This document shows, one piece after another, positions 8,694 through 17,164 of a stretch of 64,000 nucleotides of DNA. A program made the position numbers and the translations under genes. The stretch lies in NCBI RefSeq assembly GCF_016598575.1, contig NZ_CP066801.1:2542001-2606000 (forward strand). Direction: 5' to 3'. Position 1 is the first letter of the stretch. Each line of letters opens with the position of its first letter. Below the pieces are notes generated by a model that was not told the DNA's origin, did no database searches, and saw nothing but the letters and a program-made list of their open reading frames with translations. The DNA is from Streptomyces sp. HSG2 (GTDB lineage Bacteria > Actinomycetota > Actinomycetes > Streptomycetales > Streptomycetaceae).

Positions 8694-8733
8694 TCTCGTG
8701 GTTCGGGTTTCACGTGAAACCCGAACCACGAGA
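8694..8733. terminator. Perfect 40-nt palindrome with parS at its centre, between convergent genes
   Basis: Twenty bases on each side of the centre (8713/8714) are perfectly complementary. The middle 14 bp (8707-8720) are an exact parS. It sits between DUF5324 (ends 8627) and uppS (ends 8747), where a bidirectional terminator is expected. The palindrome has no loop and no T run, so terminator activity is inferred. Confidence 0.6.
8707..8720. other. parS: parS centromere site
   Basis: Exact GTTTCACGTGAAAC, the ParB binding site of Streptomyces, in an intergenic region about 40 kb from oriC. Confidence 0.92.
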
Positions 8734-8746
8734 GGGCAAGGCCAGA

Positions 8747-9523
8747 TCACCGACCGTAGCGTCTCTCACGCATCGAATAGGAACGCAGGGCTCGCAGGAA
8801 GTCGATCTCTCGGAAATCGGGCCAGTAGCACTCGCAGAAGTAGACCTCCGCATAGGCGGACTGCCACAGAAGGAAGCCGGACAACCGCTGCTCACCCGAG
8901 GTTCGGATGATCAGATCCGACTCGGAGCGCGCCTTCGAGTACAGGTGCTTCGAGATGTGCTCCATCGTGAAGGTCTCGATGAACTCGTCGATGTCACCGC
9001 CCGCCGCGCTGTGCTCCGTCAACGCGGAGCGAACGGCGTCCACGATCTCGCGACGGCCACCGTAGCCCACGGCGACATCGACCTTGGTTCCTCCCCGCCG
9101 CCCCTCGGTCGCGGAGACGGCTGCCTTGAGGCGGCTCGCCGAATCGGCCGGAAGCAGGTCGAGGGCTCCCACCACCTCGACCCGCCACGGGTTGCCGGGG
9201 GCCGAGATTCGCTCGACGACCTCGGCGATGACATCGATCAGAGGCGTGAGCTGGTCCTCCGGCCGATGAAGATTGTCGTCCGAGAGCATGAAGAGGCTCA
9301 CATGCTCGATGCCTGCGGAATCACACCAGCGGAGAAAGTCCAGGACCTTGGCACCGCCCGCACGGTAGCCTTCCCGGGGGTCCTCGATCCCGGACATCTT
9401 GGCCCAACGCCGGTTGCCATCCAGCATGATGCCGATGTGCTGTGGCCGGGAACGCCCTTCTAGCTGCTTGACCAGCCGCTTCATGTACAGCGCGTCGAGA
9501 GCGGCCCGTACCTTCGCCCGCAT
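8747..9523 (-). CDS. uppS: cis-Prenyltransferase (isoprenyl diphosphate synthase, UppS family)
   Basis: This 258-aa enzyme condenses isopentenyl diphosphate onto an allylic primer to make Z-polyprenyl diphosphates, the precursors of the lipid carrier for wall synthesis. The family signature IGIMLDGNRRWAK carries the catalytic Asp35. Later motifs are FMLSDDNLHRP and the C-terminal RTSGEQRLSGFLLWQ...YAEVYF. The ATG at 9523 follows GGAAGGGG, which rejects the GTG 15 nt upstream. Actinobacteria usually have two such enzymes, so this could be the short-chain (Z-farnesyl) type rather than undecaprenyl synthase; length alone does not settle it. Confidence 0.88.
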   Translation of the reverse strand: MRAKVRAALDALYMKRLVKQLEGRSRPQHIGIMLDGNRRWAKMSGIEDPREGYRAGGAKVLDFLRWCDSAGIEHVSLFMLSDDNLHRPEDQLTPLIDVIAEVVERISAPGNPWRVEVVGALDLLPADSASRLKAAVSATEGRRGGTKVDVAVGYGGRREIVDAVRSALTEHSAAGGDIDEFIETFTMEHISKHLYSKARSESDLIIRTSGEQRLSGFLLWQSAYAEVYFCECYWPDFREIDFLRALRSYSMRERRYGR

Positions 9524-9926
9524 GGCTACCCCTTCCACCTCGTCGACAGTGCCAAAACGGCCCCGACAACGATCCGTCCACCGACGGCACCGCCTCGGCC
9601 GGCTGAGGTTGCCGGTGTCCTGCGGGGTGACGATATCAAGAGCGCCCCCTGCGCCCGGCGACCATCACGGATAGCACACGGGCATCCGGCGGCGTCAACA
9701 GAGTTGTCCACGGTGGCAGTTGGCTCCATCGGACGCCAAGCGCCGCCCGCCCGACGCACCGGGCAGGCCCAGCGGGGACACCTGAGGAATCAGGCCACTA
9801 CCCTCGGTCACCGACGCAGGTTGACGCCGTCGCCCTGGTCCCACTTCACGGCGACACGAGGTGCGCGCGCCGCGACCGAACGCACACGAAGGTTTCGCGG
9901 ATCACCCTGCGGGCCACATTCACCCC
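9524..9926. other. 403-bp intergenic region between divergent uppS and NUDIX genes
   Basis: I see no gene here. A single near-consensus DnaA box (TTGTCCACG) lies at 9704-9712. The region must hold the promoters of both divergent genes, but I could not assign -35/-10 elements with confidence. Confidence 0.5.
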
Positions 9927-10409
9927 ATGGCCGTCCGTCCCGTGGTCAAACGCACTGCCCGCGCCGTCCTCCTGGACGGCGACGACCTCCTCCTGATCAA
10001 ACGCACCAAGCCGGGTGTCGCCCCCTACTGGGTGACCCCTGGAGGGGGTGTCGAGCCGGAGGACACGACCGTCGTCAAAGCCCTCCACAGAGAGGTGCAC
10101 GAGGAGCTCGGCGCGGAGATCGCCGACGTGGTCCCTTGCTTCGTGGACACGGTGGAGCACATCAGCGAGGACGGCGGAGCCGTCGGCGTCAAGGTGCAGC
10201 ACTTCTTCGTCTGCCGACTGAAGGCGTTGGACCCCTCTCTGCGGCACGGTCCCGAAGTCGAGGAGCCCACCGGCGTCTACGAGATCGTGCGCGTCCCGTT
10301 CACCCGGCTGGGGATCGCCTCGGTCCATCTCGTCCCGCTGTCCCTCCGGCACTTCCTTGACGGCAACATCGAGGGAGTACGTGCCATGCACGCGCCCGAC
10401 CTCGGCTGA
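9927..10409 (+). CDS. NUDIX hydrolase family protein
   Basis: This 160-aa protein has a NUDIX fold of the kind that hydrolyses nucleoside-diphosphate-linked compounds. The motif region GGGVEPED...HREVHEELGA (about residues 37-61) matches G-x5-E-x7-REUxEExGU, except that Thr occupies the first conserved Glu position. The metal-binding REVHEELG core is intact, so it is probably active. The ATG at 9927 is the first in-frame ATG after a long open stretch, and no clear ribosome binding site precedes it. It is convergent with the beta-lactamase-like gene across a degenerate parS. The substrate is unknown. Confidence 0.85.
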   Translation: MAVRPVVKRTARAVLLDGDDLLLIKRTKPGVAPYWVTPGGGVEPEDTTVVKALHREVHEELGAEIADVVPCFVDTVEHISEDGGAVGVKVQHFFVCRLKALDPSLRHGPEVEEPTGVYEIVRVPFTRLGIASVHLVPLSLRHFLDGNIEGVRAMHAPDLG

Positions 10410-10441
10410 CTCCGGCTGTTCGAAGCGGACGCGTGCCACGT

Positions 10442-10455
10442 GTTCCACGTGAAAC
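10442..10455. other. parS: Degenerate parS site between convergent genes
   Basis: GTTCCACGTGAAAC differs from parS at one base. The symmetry extends two pairs further (10440-10457) apart from that mismatch. It lies in the 53-bp gap between NUDIX and beta-lactamase-like 3' ends, the same kind of position as the perfect sites. Confidence 0.6.
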
Positions 10456-10462
10456 ACCGGCG

Positions 10463-11848
10463 CTACGCCATACCACGCCAACCTCGGGGATCCACACCGC
10501 CGGGGACCGGGGCTCCTTCGTCGTACGGCGTGCGCGTAAAGACGAAGGAACCGAGATCCAGGTGACTCAACCTCCCATCCGACCTCCTCACGGGACGCAA
10601 CACCTCGCCGGCGTAGTAGCCTTCCAGACCGACCCAGGTGTCCCCGGCGCTCGCTTCGAAACGGGTCCTTCGTCCGGCGCCCGACAGCGGCTCCAACGTC
10701 AACCCGGCTCGTTCGGTCAGCCGGAGGGCGAACGCCTGCGTTCCCCAGTACCACGGACCGACCAGTTCCAGAACCTCCTGGGCGACTTCCCCCAGTGGTC
10801 GCCAGAGGGCGGGGATTCTCGGCTCCGACTCGGCGACAATGCGAACCAGCTCGGCCCCCACCTCGCTCACGGACGGGCCCGAGGTGCAATTGGCCAGCAC
10901 CACCGCGGCGACATCGTCCGCGACATCGATGGTGACATCGGCCAGGAAGCCCGGCAAGGAACCCGAGTGCCCCACCAGGAACCGACCCGCCCGATGACGG
11001 AGTTGTAGACCCAGTCCATAGGCCACACCGTCGGCGAGTTCGGCGGGTTCCGACGGGGCGGCCGGTCGTCGCATCTCCACCAGGCCCACATCGCTCAACA
11101 CCCGCTCGTCGCCATGGGCCAGGAACGCGGCGAACCGGGCCAAATCCCCCGAGGTGGACCAGAGCTGGCCGGCGGAGGCCATCCTCCCGAGGTCCTCCAC
11201 GGGCTCGGCCAGCAACACGTCGGCCCAGGGGTGCACCGCCCAACCCCTGGCATGGGGAGCGTGTGGGCGACGTCCCGTGCGCTCCAGACCGAGCGGCTCG
11301 AGCACCTCCTGCCTCAGCACCTCCTCCCAGGGGGCACCCCGCAACTCCTCGACCAAGGCACCGAGTAGCGAATAGCCGGGGTTGGAGTAGTGGTGCCTGC
11401 GCCCCACCGCGTGCCGGAAGGGAGCATGACCCAAGACGTCGTCCAACTCGGGACGGAGAGAACCCGGGGTCCGCTCCCACCAAGGCCCTGGAGACTCCGC
11501 GGCGAGACCACTCGTGTGCGCGAGCAACTGCACGATCGTGGCTTCCCCCGCCTTGGTCCCCGGGAGGTGCTTCTCCAGTCTGTCCTGGAGGTCGATGACC
11601 CCCTCATCTCGCAGTCTGAGGACGAGCACGGCGGTGAACGTCTTGGTGATGGATCCGATCCGGTACTGCACCTTGTCGTCCCGGACACCGATCGATTCCG
11701 TCCCCCGTGCCCCGTGCCACACCGTGCGCCCTTCCCTCACCACCGCCGCGACCATCGACGGAGCCCGACCGTCCGTCTGCGCGACGGCAAGCCTGTGCGC
11801 GAGCGCGCGCTGGGTCCCGGGGAGCAGCTCCGCCTGTGATGTCGTCAT
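10463..11848 (-). CDS. Serine beta-lactamase family (class C / D-Ala-D-Ala carboxypeptidase-like) hydrolase
   Basis: This 461-aa protein has the serine beta-lactamase fold. The nucleophile motif is SITK (in IGSITKTFTAV, about residues 65-68), the YxN motif is YSN (in HHYSNPGYSLLGAL), and HSG (in LVGHSGSLPGF) stands in for KTG. A C-terminal beta-rich domain of about 120 residues follows. No signal peptide is visible, so it may be a cytoplasmic esterase or peptidase rather than a resistance enzyme. The ATG at 11848 is close behind a GGGGGA. It lies 236 bp downstream of dnaB on the same strand and probably has its own promoter. Confidence 0.85.
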   Translation of the reverse strand: MTTSQAELLPGTQRALAHRLAVAQTDGRAPSMVAAVVREGRTVWHGARGTESIGVRDDKVQYRIGSITKTFTAVLVLRLRDEGVIDLQDRLEKHLPGTKAGEATIVQLLAHTSGLAAESPGPWWERTPGSLRPELDDVLGHAPFRHAVGRRHHYSNPGYSLLGALVEELRGAPWEEVLRQEVLEPLGLERTGRRPHAPHARGWAVHPWADVLLAEPVEDLGRMASAGQLWSTSGDLARFAAFLAHGDERVLSDVGLVEMRRPAAPSEPAELADGVAYGLGLQLRHRAGRFLVGHSGSLPGFLADVTIDVADDVAAVVLANCTSGPSVSEVGAELVRIVAESEPRIPALWRPLGEVAQEVLELVGPWYWGTQAFALRLTERAGLTLEPLSGAGRRTRFEASAGDTWVGLEGYYAGEVLRPVRRSDGRLSHLDLGSFVFTRTPYDEGAPVPGGVDPRGWRGMA

Positions 11849-12084
11849 GTCCCCCAGCACATCGCCACGGCACTTCGGTGTCCACTCCATTTCCCTACCC
11901 GACAGGGCCCGGAGCCTCGACCGCAACACGCTCCCAGGAGGTCTTCCTCCCCCGAGTATTGCCCGACATCCCCCGCAAGGTGGTCGACGTCGATCCGGGG
12001 GAGCTCGGGCCACGCGGCACGGGCGGCGCGCGAGTCGGGCTTCCAGGAAGCGGCGTCAGGGCTCTCCACCGACAGCGGGGCGGT

Positions 12085-13566
12085 TCAGGTCTGCGCCATG
12101 TCCACGAAGCGGGAGTAGTGCCCCTGGAAGGCCACGGTGATCGTGGCCGTGGGGCCGTTTCGGTGCTTCGCCACGATCAGGTCGGCCTCGCCCGCCCGGG
12201 GAGACTCCTTCTCGTAGGCGTCCTCCCGGTGGAGCAGGATGACCATGTCGGCGTCCTGCTCGATGGAACCCGACTCTCGCAGGTCGGACACCATCGGCTT
12301 CTTGTCGGTGCGCTGCTCCGGTCCTCGGTTCAACTGAGAAAGCGCGACGACCGGAATCTCCAGTTCCTTGGCCAGCAGCTTCAGATTGCGGGACATGTCG
12401 GAGACCTCCTGCTGCCGGCTCTCGGCCCGCTTCGAACCACCCGACTGCATCAGCTGCAGGTAGTCGATGACGACGAGCTTGAGGTCGCTGCGCTGCTTGA
12501 GGCGTCGGCACTTCGCCCGGATCTCCATCATGGAGAGATTCGGGGAGTCGTCGATGTAGAGAGGTGCCGTGGAGACGTCAGGCATACGGCGCGCCAGCCG
12601 GGTCCAGTCGTCGTCCGTCATCGTGCCGGATCGCATGTGGTGAAGGGCCACCCGCGCCTCGGCCGAGAGCAGCCGCATGGCGATCTCGTTCCGACCCATC
12701 TCCAGGGAGAAGATCACGCTGGGGAGGTTGTTCTTGATCGACGCCGCGCGGGCGAAGTCCAGCGCCAGGGTCGACTTGCCCATCGCGGGGCGGGCCGCGA
12801 TGACGATCATCTGTCCGGGGTGCAGACCATTGGTCAACGAGTCGAAGTCGGTGAACCCCGTGGGCACCCCGGTCATCTCGCCACTGCGCGAACCGATCGC
12901 CTCGATCTCGTCGAGAGCCCCCTCCATGATGTCGCCGAGCGGGAGGTAGTCCTCGCTGGTCCTTTGCTCGGTGACGGCGTAGATCTCCGCCTGGGCGCGG
13001 TTGACGATCTCGTCCACGTCGTCGTCGGCCGCGTATCCCATCTGCGTGATCCGGGTGCCCGCTTCGACCAGGCGCCGCAGCACCGCGCGTTCGTGCACGA
13101 TCTCGGCGTAATAAGCGGCGTTCGCCGCGGTAGGTACGGTCTGGACAAGCGCGTGAAGATACGAGGCGCCGCCGACCTTGTTGATCTCGGCTCGCTTGGT
13201 CAGCTCGGCCGCGATCGTGATCGGGTCGGCCGGCTCGCCCCTCGCGTAGACATCGAGGATGGCTTGGAAGACCGTCTCGTGCGCCGGCTTGTAGAAGTCC
13301 TTGCCCTTGAGAATCTCGACGACATCGGCGATGGCGTCCTTGGACAGGAGCATGCCGCCCAGCACCGACTGCTCTGCCTCGAGATCCTGAGGCGGCAGCC
13401 GCTCGAAGGAGGAGCCCCCGGTGTCCCAGGAAGCGGTGTCGACTCCTCTGTCATGACGGCCCTCTCCGCCTCTGCCGCCCGCCTCGGCTCGGCGACGGGA
13501 GGCGGGAACCCGGTCACCTGGTTCGGTCTCGACCCACGGCTCGTCCACGGGCTCGGAAATGCTCAC
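12085..13566 (-). CDS. dnaB: Replicative DNA helicase DnaB
   Basis: This 493-aa hexameric helicase unwinds DNA ahead of the replisome. An unusually long N-terminal extension of about 60 residues precedes the DnaB N-domain (PPQDLEAEQSVLGGMLLSKDAI). The RecA-like ATPase has Walker A ARPAMGKST (about residues 260-268), Walker B LKLVVIDYLQLM and the DnaB motif SQLNRGPEQR. No intein interrupts it. The GTG at 13566 is fixed by GGAGGTGA, an optimal Shine-Dalgarno sequence; the ATG upstream (13602) is rejected. It diverges from the MATE gene over 458 bp carrying six DnaA-box-like motifs. Confidence 0.96.
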   Translation of the reverse strand: MSISEPVDEPWVETEPGDRVPASRRRAEAGGRGGEGRHDRGVDTASWDTGGSSFERLPPQDLEAEQSVLGGMLLSKDAIADVVEILKGKDFYKPAHETVFQAILDVYARGEPADPITIAAELTKRAEINKVGGASYLHALVQTVPTAANAAYYAEIVHERAVLRRLVEAGTRITQMGYAADDDVDEIVNRAQAEIYAVTEQRTSEDYLPLGDIMEGALDEIEAIGSRSGEMTGVPTGFTDFDSLTNGLHPGQMIVIAARPAMGKSTLALDFARAASIKNNLPSVIFSLEMGRNEIAMRLLSAEARVALHHMRSGTMTDDDWTRLARRMPDVSTAPLYIDDSPNLSMMEIRAKCRRLKQRSDLKLVVIDYLQLMQSGGSKRAESRQQEVSDMSRNLKLLAKELEIPVVALSQLNRGPEQRTDKKPMVSDLRESGSIEQDADMVILLHREDAYEKESPRAGEADLIVAKHRNGPTATITVAFQGHYSRFVDMAQT

Positions 13567-13746
13567 CGAGTCACCTCCTCCCGTCCGCCGAGCGGACCTC
13601 ACCGCGCCACTCTGTTCTACGGCACAGCACCGACAAACCGCGCTCTCACTCCATCGCGGCGCGTCGGGTCGTGGGTGCCGTCCGACGCGACCGCCGCGGC
13701 GGGCGCCGGACTACGGTAGGCCCCCGGCCACCGTCAGCCAATCTGG

Positions 13747-14010
13747 TTATCCACAGGCCATGTGGACGAGGCGCCAGATACTGTGGAGAAGCAGCCTGAT
13801 TCTGTGCACGCACCAGTGGACAGCGCCACGCAGATGACACCAGTCAGCCCTCACGAACCTCTCTGACCTGCACTTTCCTTGTCCACGGACTGTGCAGAAG
13901 AAAAACTTTCCCCCGGCCGGACGCCCGAGCGCGGCCCTCCCCCACCCAGTGAGCTCTCGCAACGATTCAGTAAGGGTCATGGTCGGATTGCATCTCTTAC
14001 CTGTGGACAG
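13747..14010. promoter_or_regulatory. DnaA-box cluster in the dnaB / MATE divergent intergenic region
   Basis: Six DnaA-box-like 9-mers are seen: TTATCCACA 13747-13755 (perfect); TGTGGACGA 13761-13769, TGTGGAGAA 13782-13790 and AGTGGACAG 13815-13823 (all inverted); TTGTCCACG 13879-13887; TGTGGACAG 14002-14010 (inverted). The first two face each other 5 bp apart. The 458-bp region (13567-14024) has no gene. It could let DnaA control dnaB or titrate DnaA. Confidence 0.65.
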
Positions 14011-14025
14011 ATAGCTTGGCGGTCA
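13988..14025 (+). promoter_or_regulatory. Putative promoter for a leaderless MATE transcript
   Basis: TTGCAT at 13988-13993 and TAGCTT at 14012-14017 are 18 bp apart. Transcription would start about 7-8 nt later, on or next to the ATG at 14025. No ribosome binding site precedes that ATG. A DnaA-box-like motif (14002-14010) sits between the two hexamers. Confidence 0.45.
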
Positions 14026-15362
14026 TGCCGGAGACCTCCGCCCGCGCCCGTCCGCCGCGTCGCCACCAGGACAGGGAGATTCTGGGGCTTGCCCTGCCGA
14101 CCTTCGGAGCGCTGGTCGCCGAGCCCCTCTTCGTCCTGGCCGACAGCGCCATCGTGGGCCGTCTCGGCACCTCGCAGCTGGCGGGTCTCGGGGTCGCCTC
14201 CGCTCTCCTGACCACAGCGGTCAGCGTGTTCGTGTTCCTGGCCTACGCCACCACGGCGACGGTCGCCCGCCGAGCCGGTGGCGGTGATCTGCCAGGGGCG
14301 GTCCGCCAGGGACTGGACGGCATCTGGCTGGCCGTGCTTCTCGGCGTCGGGGTCGTCGCGGTCTTCGTCCCGATGGCGCCCGCACTCGTGGACCTTGTCG
14401 GCGCTTCGGCCACCGCGACACCTCACGCCGTCACATACCTGCGTGTCTCCGCGCTCGGCATCCCCGCGATGCTGATCGTCTTGGCCGCGACTGGTGTCCT
14501 ACGGGGGCTGCGGAACACCCGGACACCGCTCTACGTCGCGGTGGCCGGGTTCGTCGCGAACGCCGTCCTCAACGTCGCGCTGGTGCACGGGGCCGGTCTC
14601 GGGATCGCCGGTTCCGCCTGGGGCACGGTCATCGCCCAGTTCGGTATGGCCGCCGCCTATCTCGCGGTGGTCGTTCACGGAGCCCGCGCACACCACGTCG
14701 GACTCCGTCCTCGCCTCGCCGGCATCGGCGCCTCCGGACGCGCGGGTCTGCCCCTGCTGGTACGGACACTCTCCCTACGAGCCATCCTCGTGGTCGCGAC
14801 AGCCGTGGCCGCCCGGCTCGGGGACGTCGATGTAGCGGCCCACCAGATCGTCCTGTCCCTGTGGAGCCTGCTCGCCTTCGCGTTGGACGCCCTCGCCATC
14901 GCGGGCCAGGCCCTCATCGGCCGGTACCTGGGAGCCGGGGACACTCGAGGCGCGCGCGACACGTGCCGGCGCATACAGATATGGGGCGTCGGAACCGGCG
15001 TGCTTCTCGGCCTCCTGCTCCTGGCGGGACGGCCGGCCATCCTCCCCCTGTTCACCCGCGACCCCTCGGTCCAGGACGCGGCGCTGTCCGCGCTGGTCGT
15101 CGTCGCGGTCGCACAGCCCCTCTGCGGCATGGTCTTCGTCCTGGACGGAGTCCTGATGGGGGCGGGAGACGGGCCCTACCTCGCCCGAGCCATGGTGCTC
15201 ACTCTGGCGATCTTCATTCCGGTGGCACTGCTCGTCCCCTGGAGCGGGAGCGGTCTACTCGGTCTCTGGCTGGCGATGACGCTGATGATGGCGGTCCGAC
15301 TGTCGACGCTGCGTCGACGCGCTCGAACAGGGCTATGGCTGGTGACCGGTACCAACGGCTGA
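14025..15362 (+). CDS. MATE family efflux transporter (DinF-like)
   Basis: This 445-aa integral membrane protein has about twelve hydrophobic helices in two related halves. Typical MATE/DinF sequence is visible, such as EILGLALPTFGALVAEPLFVLADSAIVGRLG at the start of the first half and a similar AARLGDVDVAAHQI in the second. It would export cationic compounds using a sodium or proton gradient. The start at 14025 appears leaderless; a TTG 9 nt upstream is the alternative. It is convergent with rplI and shares a strong terminator with it. Its place between dnaB and rplI matches the Streptomyces gene order as I recall it. Confidence 0.88.
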   Translation: MPETSARARPPRRHQDREILGLALPTFGALVAEPLFVLADSAIVGRLGTSQLAGLGVASALLTTAVSVFVFLAYATTATVARRAGGGDLPGAVRQGLDGIWLAVLLGVGVVAVFVPMAPALVDLVGASATATPHAVTYLRVSALGIPAMLIVLAATGVLRGLRNTRTPLYVAVAGFVANAVLNVALVHGAGLGIAGSAWGTVIAQFGMAAAYLAVVVHGARAHHVGLRPRLAGIGASGRAGLPLLVRTLSLRAILVVATAVAARLGDVDVAAHQIVLSLWSLLAFALDALAIAGQALIGRYLGAGDTRGARDTCRRIQIWGVGTGVLLGLLLLAGRPAILPLFTRDPSVQDAALSALVVVAVAQPLCGMVFVLDGVLMGAGDGPYLARAMVLTLAIFIPVALLVPWSGSGLLGLWLAMTLMMAVRLSTLRRRARTGLWLVTGTNG

Positions 15363-15410
15363 AGGCGCCCTCACGGAACCACGAGGCCACCAGGCCGGCG
15401 CCATCGACGA

Positions 15411-15449
15411 GAGAACGGGGTCGCACCCACCGGATGCGACCCCGTTCTC
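15411..15449. terminator. Bidirectional terminator of MATE gene and rplI
   Basis: A perfect 15-bp stem (arms 15411-15425 and 15435-15449) with a 9-nt loop lies between the convergent 3' ends, 19 nt after the rplI stop on the minus strand. There is no T tract, as is common in high-G+C genomes. Confidence 0.85.
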
Positions 15450-15468
15450 CTACGTCGAGAGGCGGCCC

Positions 15469-15915
15469 TCAGGCGGCCACCACCTCGATGTTGACCTTCG
15501 CGGCGACCTCGTCGTGCAGACGCACGGACGTCGCGTGGGCACCGAGGGTCTTGATCGGCGACGCGACCTCGATCCGACGCTTGTCCACCTCGGGGCCGCC
15601 TGCGGCCTTGATCGCGGACGCGATGTCGGCCTGCGTGACGGATCCGAACAGACGACCGGCGTCGCCGGCGCGGACCGCCAGGCGAACGCTGACACCCTCG
15701 AGCTGGGCCTTCACCTGGTTGGCCTGCTCGATGGTCTGAATCTCGTGAATCTTGCGGGCGCGACGGATCTGCGCCACGTCCTTCTCGCCACCCTTGGTCC
15801 AACGGATCGCGAGCTTCCGCGGGACCAGGTAGTTGCGGGCGTACCCGTCCTTGACGTCGACGACGTCACCAGCGGCGCCGAGGCCGGAAACCTCGTGAGT
15901 AAGGATGATCTTCAT
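15469..15915 (-). CDS. rplI: 50S ribosomal protein L9
   Basis: This 148-aa protein has the L9 N-terminal rRNA-binding domain [30 protein letters not shown], then a long connecting helix (about residues 40-75) and the C-terminal domain. It binds 23S rRNA at the base of the L1 stalk. It is last in the rpsF-ssb-rpsR-rplI operon, 18 bp after rpsR, and is followed by a strong hairpin. Confidence 0.98.
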   Translation of the reverse strand: MKIILTHEVSGLGAAGDVVDVKDGYARNYLVPRKLAIRWTKGGEKDVAQIRRARKIHEIQTIEQANQVKAQLEGVSVRLAVRAGDAGRLFGSVTQADIASAIKAAGGPEVDKRRIEVASPIKTLGAHATSVRLHDEVAAKVNIEVVAA

Positions 15916-15933
15916 GATTCGGCCACCCTTCCC

Positions 15934-16170
15934 TTATCGCGCGGTGGAGGTGTAGGGCAGCAGCGCCATCTCACGGCTGTTCTTCACGGCCGTCGCGACG
16001 TCACGCTGGTGCTGGGTGCAGTTGCCGGTCACGCGACGCGCACGAATCTTGCCGCGGTCGGAAATGAACTTCCGCAGCATGTTCGTGTCCTTGTAGTCCA
16101 CGTACGTGACCTTGTCCTTGCAGAAAGCGCAGACCTTCTTCTTCGGCTTGCGCACAGGCGGCTTCGCCAT
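15934..16170 (-). CDS. rpsR: 30S ribosomal protein S18 (Cys-containing type)
   Basis: This 78-aa S18 has CAFC (residues 14-17), GNCTQH (about 49-54) and the conserved [13 protein letters not shown] block. The three Cys plus His suggest the zinc-binding 'C+' form, of which actinobacteria often carry an additional zinc-free paralogue under Zur control. The paralogue is not in the window. It lies between ssb (45 bp) and rplI (18 bp), so it is co-transcribed with them. Confidence 0.97.
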   Translation of the reverse strand: MAKPPVRKPKKKVCAFCKDKVTYVDYKDTNMLRKFISDRGKIRARRVTGNCTQHQRDVATAVKNSREMALLPYTSTAR

Positions 16171-16215
16171 GGTGTCTCTCCTGTGTGATCAAGAATGTGA
16201 GGTACGAACCCGCCC

Positions 16216-16797
16216 TCAGAAGGGAGGTTCGTCCGAGTAGCCGCCGCCACCGCCAGTGCCGCCGGAGCCACCGCCCCAGCCGCCGCCACCCTGCTGACCG
16301 CCGCTCGGCGCACCGGTCGCCCAGGGGTCGTCGGCGGGCGCGCCGCCTCCCTGCTGGCCGCCGCCGGGGCCTCCGCCCCAGCCGCCGCCACCCTGCTGAC
16401 CGCCTCCGCCGTAGCCGCCCTGGCCACCACGACCGGTGGTCTTGGTGACCTTGGCCGTGGCGTTGCGAAGACTGGCGCCCACCTCGTCGACGTCCAGCTC
16501 GTAGACCGTGCGCTTGACACCCTCACGGTCCTCGTAGGACCGCTGCTTCAGCCGTCCCTGCACGATGACGCGCATGCCTCGCTGGAGCGACTCGGCGACG
16601 TTCTCCGCTGCCTGTCGCCAGACCGAGCACGTGAGGAAGAGGCTCTCGCCGTCCTTCCACTCGTTGGTCTGGCGGTCGAAGACGCGCGGGGTCGACGCGA
16701 CACGGAACTTCGCGACCGCCGCACCGGAGGGGGTGAAGCGCAGCTCGGGGTCGTCGACAAGATTGCCGACGACCGTGATGACGGTCTCGCCTGCCAT
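16216..16797 (-). CDS. ssb: Single-stranded DNA-binding protein
   Basis: This 193-aa protein has an OB fold in residues 1-110 ([25 protein letters not shown]...). A Gly/Gln-rich linker of about 70 residues follows, with repeated [11 protein letters not shown] units. The acidic tip DEPPF is the docking site for replication and repair partners. It coats ssDNA at forks. Encoded between rpsF and rpsR, it is the main operonic SSB; Streptomyces usually have a second one elsewhere. The linker repeats are nearly identical at the DNA level, so replication slippage could change their number. Confidence 0.98.
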   Translation of the reverse strand: MAGETVITVVGNLVDDPELRFTPSGAAVAKFRVASTPRVFDRQTNEWKDGESLFLTCSVWRQAAENVAESLQRGMRVIVQGRLKQRSYEDREGVKRTVYELDVDEVGASLRNATAKVTKTTGRGGQGGYGGGGQQGGGGWGGGPGGGQQGGGAPADDPWATGAPSGGQQGGGGWGGGSGGTGGGGGYSDEPPF

Positions 16798-16873
16798 AGG
16801 AAACCTCTCGGCGGGTGTGCTGCTGGCTGCTGGTGCTGCTACTCGAAGCCCCGACTCGACTGAGCGGCGACGC

Positions 16874-17164
16874 TCAGTGGGTCTCGGGGCGAAGGACCTT
16901 GGTCCGGAGAACCGACTCGTTCAGGTTCATCTGACGGTCGAGTTCCTTGACGACCGCGGGCTCGGCCCGGAGGTCGATGACCGAGTAGATCCCCTCGGGC
17001 TTCTTCTTGATCTCGTACGAGAGACGACGACGACCCCAGGTGTCGACCTTCTCGACCTTTCCGCCACCGTCGCGGACGACGGAAAGGAAGTTCTCGATCA
17101 GAGGGGAGACAGCGCGCTCCTCGACGTCGGGGTCGAGGATGACCATCACCTCGTAGTGACGCAT
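16874..17164 (-). CDS. rpsF: 30S ribosomal protein S6
   Basis: This 96-aa protein begins [17 protein letters not shown] and has the S6 ferredoxin-like fold with [20 protein letters not shown]. It binds S18 in the 30S platform. The ATG at 17164 follows GGAGGTGG by 7 nt, so the longer open frame to 17635 is rejected. It is the first gene of the rpsF-ssb-rpsR-rplI operon; the 273-bp region upstream, shared with a divergent membrane-protein gene, must carry the promoter. Confidence 0.98.
   Translation of the reverse strand: MRHYEVMVILDPDVEERAVSPLIENFLSVVRDGGGKVEKVDTWGRRRLSYEIKKKPEGIYSVIDLRAEPAVVKELDRQMNLNESVLRTKVLRPETH

Noticed and set aside
11707-13719. A 670-residue open frame on the + strand over dnaB
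   Set aside because: It is antisense to dnaB and crosses its own promoter region; no domain is visible.
16216-16420. Tandem repeat array at the ssb 3' end
   Set aside because: It is the coding sequence of the Gly/Gln-rich SSB linker, not an independent repeat element.
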